Source: DASVDK01 sp036562265 [NCBI: Thermodesulfobacteriota bacterium]
GTDB lineage: Bacteria; DASVDK01
DNA length: 9,601 bases
NCBI GenBank assembly: GCA_036562265.1
Contig: DATCKS010000306.1
Location: forward strand, 1-9,601
Reading direction: 5' to 3'
Shown here: piece by piece, positions 7,708-9,601 of the stretch
How the letters are laid out: each line of letters begins with the position of its first letter
Position numbering within the stretch: position 1 is the stretch's first letter
The notes under the pieces: model-generated
Database searches by the model: none
What the model saw: the letters and a program-made list of their open reading frames with translations, nothing else
Told to the model about the DNA's origin: nothing
Translations under genes and position numbers: made by a program

Positions 7708-8496
7708 ATGGACCTCGGCCTTTCGGGACGCCGCGCCATCGTCGCGGGCGGCAGCATGGGGATCGGCAAGGGGGCGGCGGCGCTCCTCGCCGCGGAGGGG
7801 GCCAGGGTGGCGATCATCGCCCGCGGCCGCGAGGCGCTCGACGCTGCCGCGGCGGAGATCGGGGCCGCGACCGGCGGACCGGTCGTCACGGTCCAGGCCG
7901 ACCTCTCGACGCGCGCCGAGGCCGAGCGAGCCGTCGCCGAGGCGGTGGAGCGGCTCGGCGGGCTCGACATCCTGGTCAACAGCCTCGGCGCCGCGAGGAG
8001 CGGCGAGTTTCTCGACCTCGAGGAGGAGGACTGGGTCTTCAGCCTCGAGAGCAAGCTCCTCGCGCAGGTACGCGTCACCCGGGCGGCGCTGCCGTACCTG
8101 CGGGCGAACCGCTTCGGCCGCATCGTCTGCGTCAACGGGCACCGGGGATGGGACCCGGATCCCGACGCCCTCCCGGCAAGCGCCGCCAACGCCGGTCTCA
8201 ACGCCTTCGTGAAGGGCCTCGGCCGCAAGCTCGCGGCCGAGAACGTCTTCGTCACCGCGGTGAGCCCGCCGCCGATGCAGACGCGCCGGCTCGACTACCT
8301 GATCGAGGCGAAGGCGAGGATGGCCGGCACGAGCCGCGAGGCCGCCCGCGAGGCGTTCCTGCGCGAGATCCCGGCCGGCCGGTTCGCCACGCCCGAGGAG
8401 ATCGCGCCGCTCATCGCCTTCCTCGCCTCCCCGCGCAACACCTACGTCACCGCGACCACGATCGCCGTCGACGGCGGCACGACGCGCGGCATCTGA
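7708..8496 (+). CDS. SDR-family protein (Rossmann fold) lacking the usual catalytic tetrad
   Basis: This 262-residue protein has the length and layout of a classical short-chain dehydrogenase. The nucleotide-binding motif reads AGGSMGIG (residues 13-20; the usual TG is AG), NSLG (91-94) stands where NNAG is normal, and the C-terminus ends in the common AVDGGTTRGI pattern. The catalytic positions are changed. The Ser region reads VNGHRG (142-147), and the YxxxK motif becomes A157 and N161 within ASAANAGLNAF. The Asn of the tetrad aligns with a Lys in ESKLLAQVRVTRAALP. From memory, this resembles the atypical 'BKR-like' SDR subgroup, which also lacks a perfect tetrad and has ELKLLS-type helices. 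It may bind NAD(P) or a ligand and act by a different mechanism, or not act as a dehydrogenase. It is followed by an IclR regulator on the same strand. Confidence 0.9.
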   Translation: MDLGLSGRRAIVAGGSMGIGKGAAALLAAEGARVAIIARGREALDAAAAEIGAATGGPVVTVQADLSTRAEAERAVAEAVERLGGLDILVNSLGAARSGEFLDLEEEDWVFSLESKLLAQVRVTRAALPYLRANRFGRIVCVNGHRGWDPDPDALPASAANAGLNAFVKGLGRKLAAENVFVTAVSPPPMQTRRLDYLIEAKARMAGTSREAAREAFLREIPAGRFATPEEIAPLIAFLASPRNTYVTATTIAVDGGTTRGI

Positions 8497-8516
8497 CGCG
8501 GCGTCGCGCCGCCCGC

Positions 8517-8538
8517 TCCGACGTCGCCCGTCCGACGT
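8517..8538. repeat. Short direct repeat TCCGACGT, 14-base spacing
   Basis: TCCGACGT occurs at 8517-8524 and 8531-8538, each preceded by a cccg-like run, just after the SDR gene stop. A small GCCGG-agg-CCGGC hairpin follows at 8544-8556 and may be a weak terminator. Function is unknown; it could be chance in such GC-rich DNA. Confidence 0.3.
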
Positions 8539-8602
8539 AGCGCGCCGGAGGCCGGCTCGCCCTTGGGTGCGACGCGCTTCGCGAGCCGCGCTCCGAAAGG
8601 CG

Positions 8603-8631
8603 TTGACACGACCCGCGTGCTCCTCCATCTT
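8603..8631 (+). promoter_or_regulatory. Candidate sigma-70-type promoter for the IclR regulator gene
   Basis: A perfect TTGACA (8603-8608) is followed after 17 bases by CATCTT (8626-8631), three of six matches to the -10 consensus. The GTG start at 8666 is 34 bases further on. The local drop in GC content supports a promoter here. Confidence 0.5.
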
Positions 8632-8650
8632 GATGTTGATCCAGTGAGCA

Positions 8651-8677
8651 GAACGAGGTGTTCCGGTGAGTGGAACA
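8651..8677. promoter_or_regulatory. Candidate IclR operator: overlapping inverted repeats across the start codon
   Basis: TGTTCC (8659-8664) and GGAACA (8672-8677) are perfect reverse complements separated by seven bases that include the GTG start. A second repeat, GAAC-N5-GTTC (8651-8663), shares the middle half-site. Three spaced GTTC/GAAC half-sites just downstream of the promoter fit autorepression by a dimeric or tetrameric IclR protein, whose known sites are often such inverted repeats. Confidence 0.4.
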
Positions 8678-9460
8678 AACGGCTCTCTCGCTGAGTCGCC
8701 GGTCGTGCGGGCACTGCGGATCCTCGCGGCCGTGGCCGGGGCCGACGCGCCGCTCAGCCTGGCCGAGTTGAGCCGGGCGGTCGGCCTGCCGAAGGCCACG
8801 GTCCATCGCCTCGCCGCCCTCGTCGAAGCGGAGGGGCTCATCGAGCGCGACCCGCTCGCGCGGCGCTACGTCGTGGCGGGCCGCTTCGACGGCCTCGCGC
8901 TGAACGCCCTCAGGACCGCTCCGGTCCACCGCAACCGGCGGGCGGTGCTCAAGCGGCTCTCGGAGCGACTCGGCGAGACGGTGAACCTCGGCGTCCTGCA
9001 CGGCGGGGAGGTGATGTACCTCGAGCGCGTCGAGTCGTCCTGGCCGCTCAGGATGGAACTCAAGCCGGGCAGCCGGGTGCCGATCCACTGCACCGCCATC
9101 GGGAAGCTGCTCCTCGCCTTCGCGCCGAAGGCGGTACGCGAGCGGCTCCTCATGGTGGCGCCGCTCGAGCCTCGCACCGCCAACACGCTCACGAGCCGGG
9201 CCCGACTCGAGGAGGAGCTGGCCGTCACGCGGGCGCGCGGCCACTCCGAGGACAACGAGGAGTTCCTGGCCGGGGTCTGCTGCGTCGCCGTGCCGGTGCG
9301 GGACGGGCGGGGCAGGGTCGTGGCGGGGCTTGCCGTCTCGGCCCCGAGCGCCCGGATGCCGCTTGCGCGGGCCCGCGAGCACCTCGGCGACCTCCGGGCC
9401 GCGGCCGACCAGCTCGGCGCGTATCTCGACGCGTCGCGCGAGGGCCGCGGCCGATCCTGA
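8666..9460 (+). CDS. IclR-family transcriptional regulator
   Basis: This 264-residue protein has the normal size and two-domain layout of IclR regulators. A winged helix-turn-helix lies near residues 15-75, with LSLAELSRAVGLPKATVHRL (30-49) as the HTH core. The effector-binding domain (about residues 80-258) holds the signatures LGETVNLGVLHGGEVMYLE, GSRVPIHCTAIGK (135-147) and DNEEFLAGVCCVAVPVRDG. These proteins bind small organic acids or aromatic compounds and repress or activate nearby catabolic genes. The start is GTG with a GAGGTG site (8655-8660) upstream. An in-frame GTG or ATG further in would cut into the HTH, so 8666 is chosen. It lies 44 bases before the Xsc-like gene and 169 bases after the SDR gene, on the same strand. 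These are its most likely targets, with itself. Confidence 0.95.
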   Translation: MSGTNGSLAESPVVRALRILAAVAGADAPLSLAELSRAVGLPKATVHRLAALVEAEGLIERDPLARRYVVAGRFDGLALNALRTAPVHRNRRAVLKRLSERLGETVNLGVLHGGEVMYLERVESSWPLRMELKPGSRVPIHCTAIGKLLLAFAPKAVRERLLMVAPLEPRTANTLTSRARLEEELAVTRARGHSEDNEEFLAGVCCVAVPVRDGRGRVVAGLAVSAPSARMPLARAREHLGDLRAAADQLGAYLDASREGRGRS

Positions 9461-9468
9461 CACGTTTC

Positions 9469-9481
9469 CGTGACCGTCACG
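9469..9481. promoter_or_regulatory. Perfect palindrome before the Xsc-like gene, possible operator
   Basis: CGTGAC-C-GTCACG is a perfect palindrome with a single central base, in the 44-base gap between the IclR gene and the next start. No -35/-10 pair is evident there, so the Xsc-like gene may be co-transcribed with the regulator. The palindrome differs from the GTTCC/GGAAC repeats at 8651-8677. Confidence 0.3.
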
Positions 9482-9504
9482 TCGAACAGGGAGGAAGCCA
9501 GTTC

Positions 9505-9601
9505 ATGCCTGTGATGAGTCCCAGCGAGGCCCTGGTGGAGCAGCTCCGCGCCGAAGGGACCGAGGTGATCACCGGGATCGTCGGGTCGGCGTTCATGGAT
9601 G
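9505..9601 (+). CDS. xsc: Thiamine-diphosphate enzyme, sulfoacetaldehyde acetyltransferase-like, N-terminus only
   Basis: Only 32 codons are in the window; the gene runs past the right edge. The N-terminus has SPSEALVEQLRAEG followed by GIVGSAFMD. This matches the pattern I recall for Xsc (TPSEA-VETL then GIxGSAFMDA), the ThDP-dependent enzyme that turns sulfoacetaldehyde and phosphate into acetyl phosphate and sulfite. Other members of the wider acetolactate synthase-like superfamily usually have GxPG instead of GSAF at this place. The ATG at 9505 has AGGGAGGA (9488-9495) at good spacing; the ATG at 9514 is a less likely alternative. It lies directly downstream of the IclR regulator. The assignment rests on one short motif and is tentative. 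If correct, the unit handles a C2 sulfonate such as taurine, isethionate or sulfoacetate. Confidence 0.6.
   Translation, partial: MPVMSPSEALVEQLRAEGTEVITGIVGSAFMD

Noticed and set aside
5205-8255. A 1016-codon open frame on the minus strand
   Set aside because: It runs across the esterase, the helical-repeat gene and part of the SDR gene in wrong frames, with low-complexity composition and no motifs.
8447-9480. Minus-strand open frames opposite the IclR gene
   Set aside because: The plus strand encodes a full IclR protein with canonical motifs; the antisense frames show none.

Overview
The window is very GC-rich (roughly 70%) and densely coded, with G or C in most third codon positions. Start codons mix ATG and GTG, and Shine-Dalgarno sequences are clear. 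This fits a free-living, high-GC, aerobic heterotrophic bacterium with large metabolic gene sets, such as a soil or sediment proteobacterium, actinobacterium or Rokubacteria-like lineage; the sequence alone does not settle which. No RNA gene, insertion sequence, phage gene, CRISPR array or integrase is visible.

Layout. (1) Positions 1-1341, minus strand: a multi-pass permease of the ion-transporter superfamily type, whose C-terminus lies beyond the left edge. (2) A 276-base divergent intergenic region with a plausible promoter facing right. (3) Positions 1618-5314, plus strand: a compact three-gene operon for a molybdenum hydroxylase of the xanthine dehydrogenase / CO dehydrogenase family, in the order small Fe-S subunit, large Mo subunit, medium FAD subunit. 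Both the gene order and the large-subunit active-site loop (AYRGAGR, not AYRCSFR) mark it as a form II, CoxL-like enzyme, so its substrate is probably not CO. A strong GC hairpin follows. (4) Positions 5477-7552, minus strand: a putative alpha/beta-hydrolase esterase, and upstream of it an unrecognised alpha-helical repeat protein. (5) Positions 7708-9601, plus strand: a short-chain dehydrogenase-like protein whose usual catalytic residues are replaced, an IclR-family regulator with an inverted repeat across its start codon, and the first 32 residues of a thiamine-diphosphate enzyme resembling sulfoacetaldehyde acetyltransferase (Xsc).

How the genes may work together. Each block looks like accessory catabolism: uptake (permease), oxidative attack by a Mo hydroxylase, ester hydrolysis, and an IclR-controlled unit that may process a C2 sulfonate or related aldehyde. 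The links between blocks are inferred from proximity only. Three plus-strand units each have their own TTGAC-type -35 element, so they are probably transcribed separately. The best leads are the unknown substrate of the form II hydroxylase, the SDR that lacks its catalytic residues, and the IclR/Xsc-like unit cut by the right edge.
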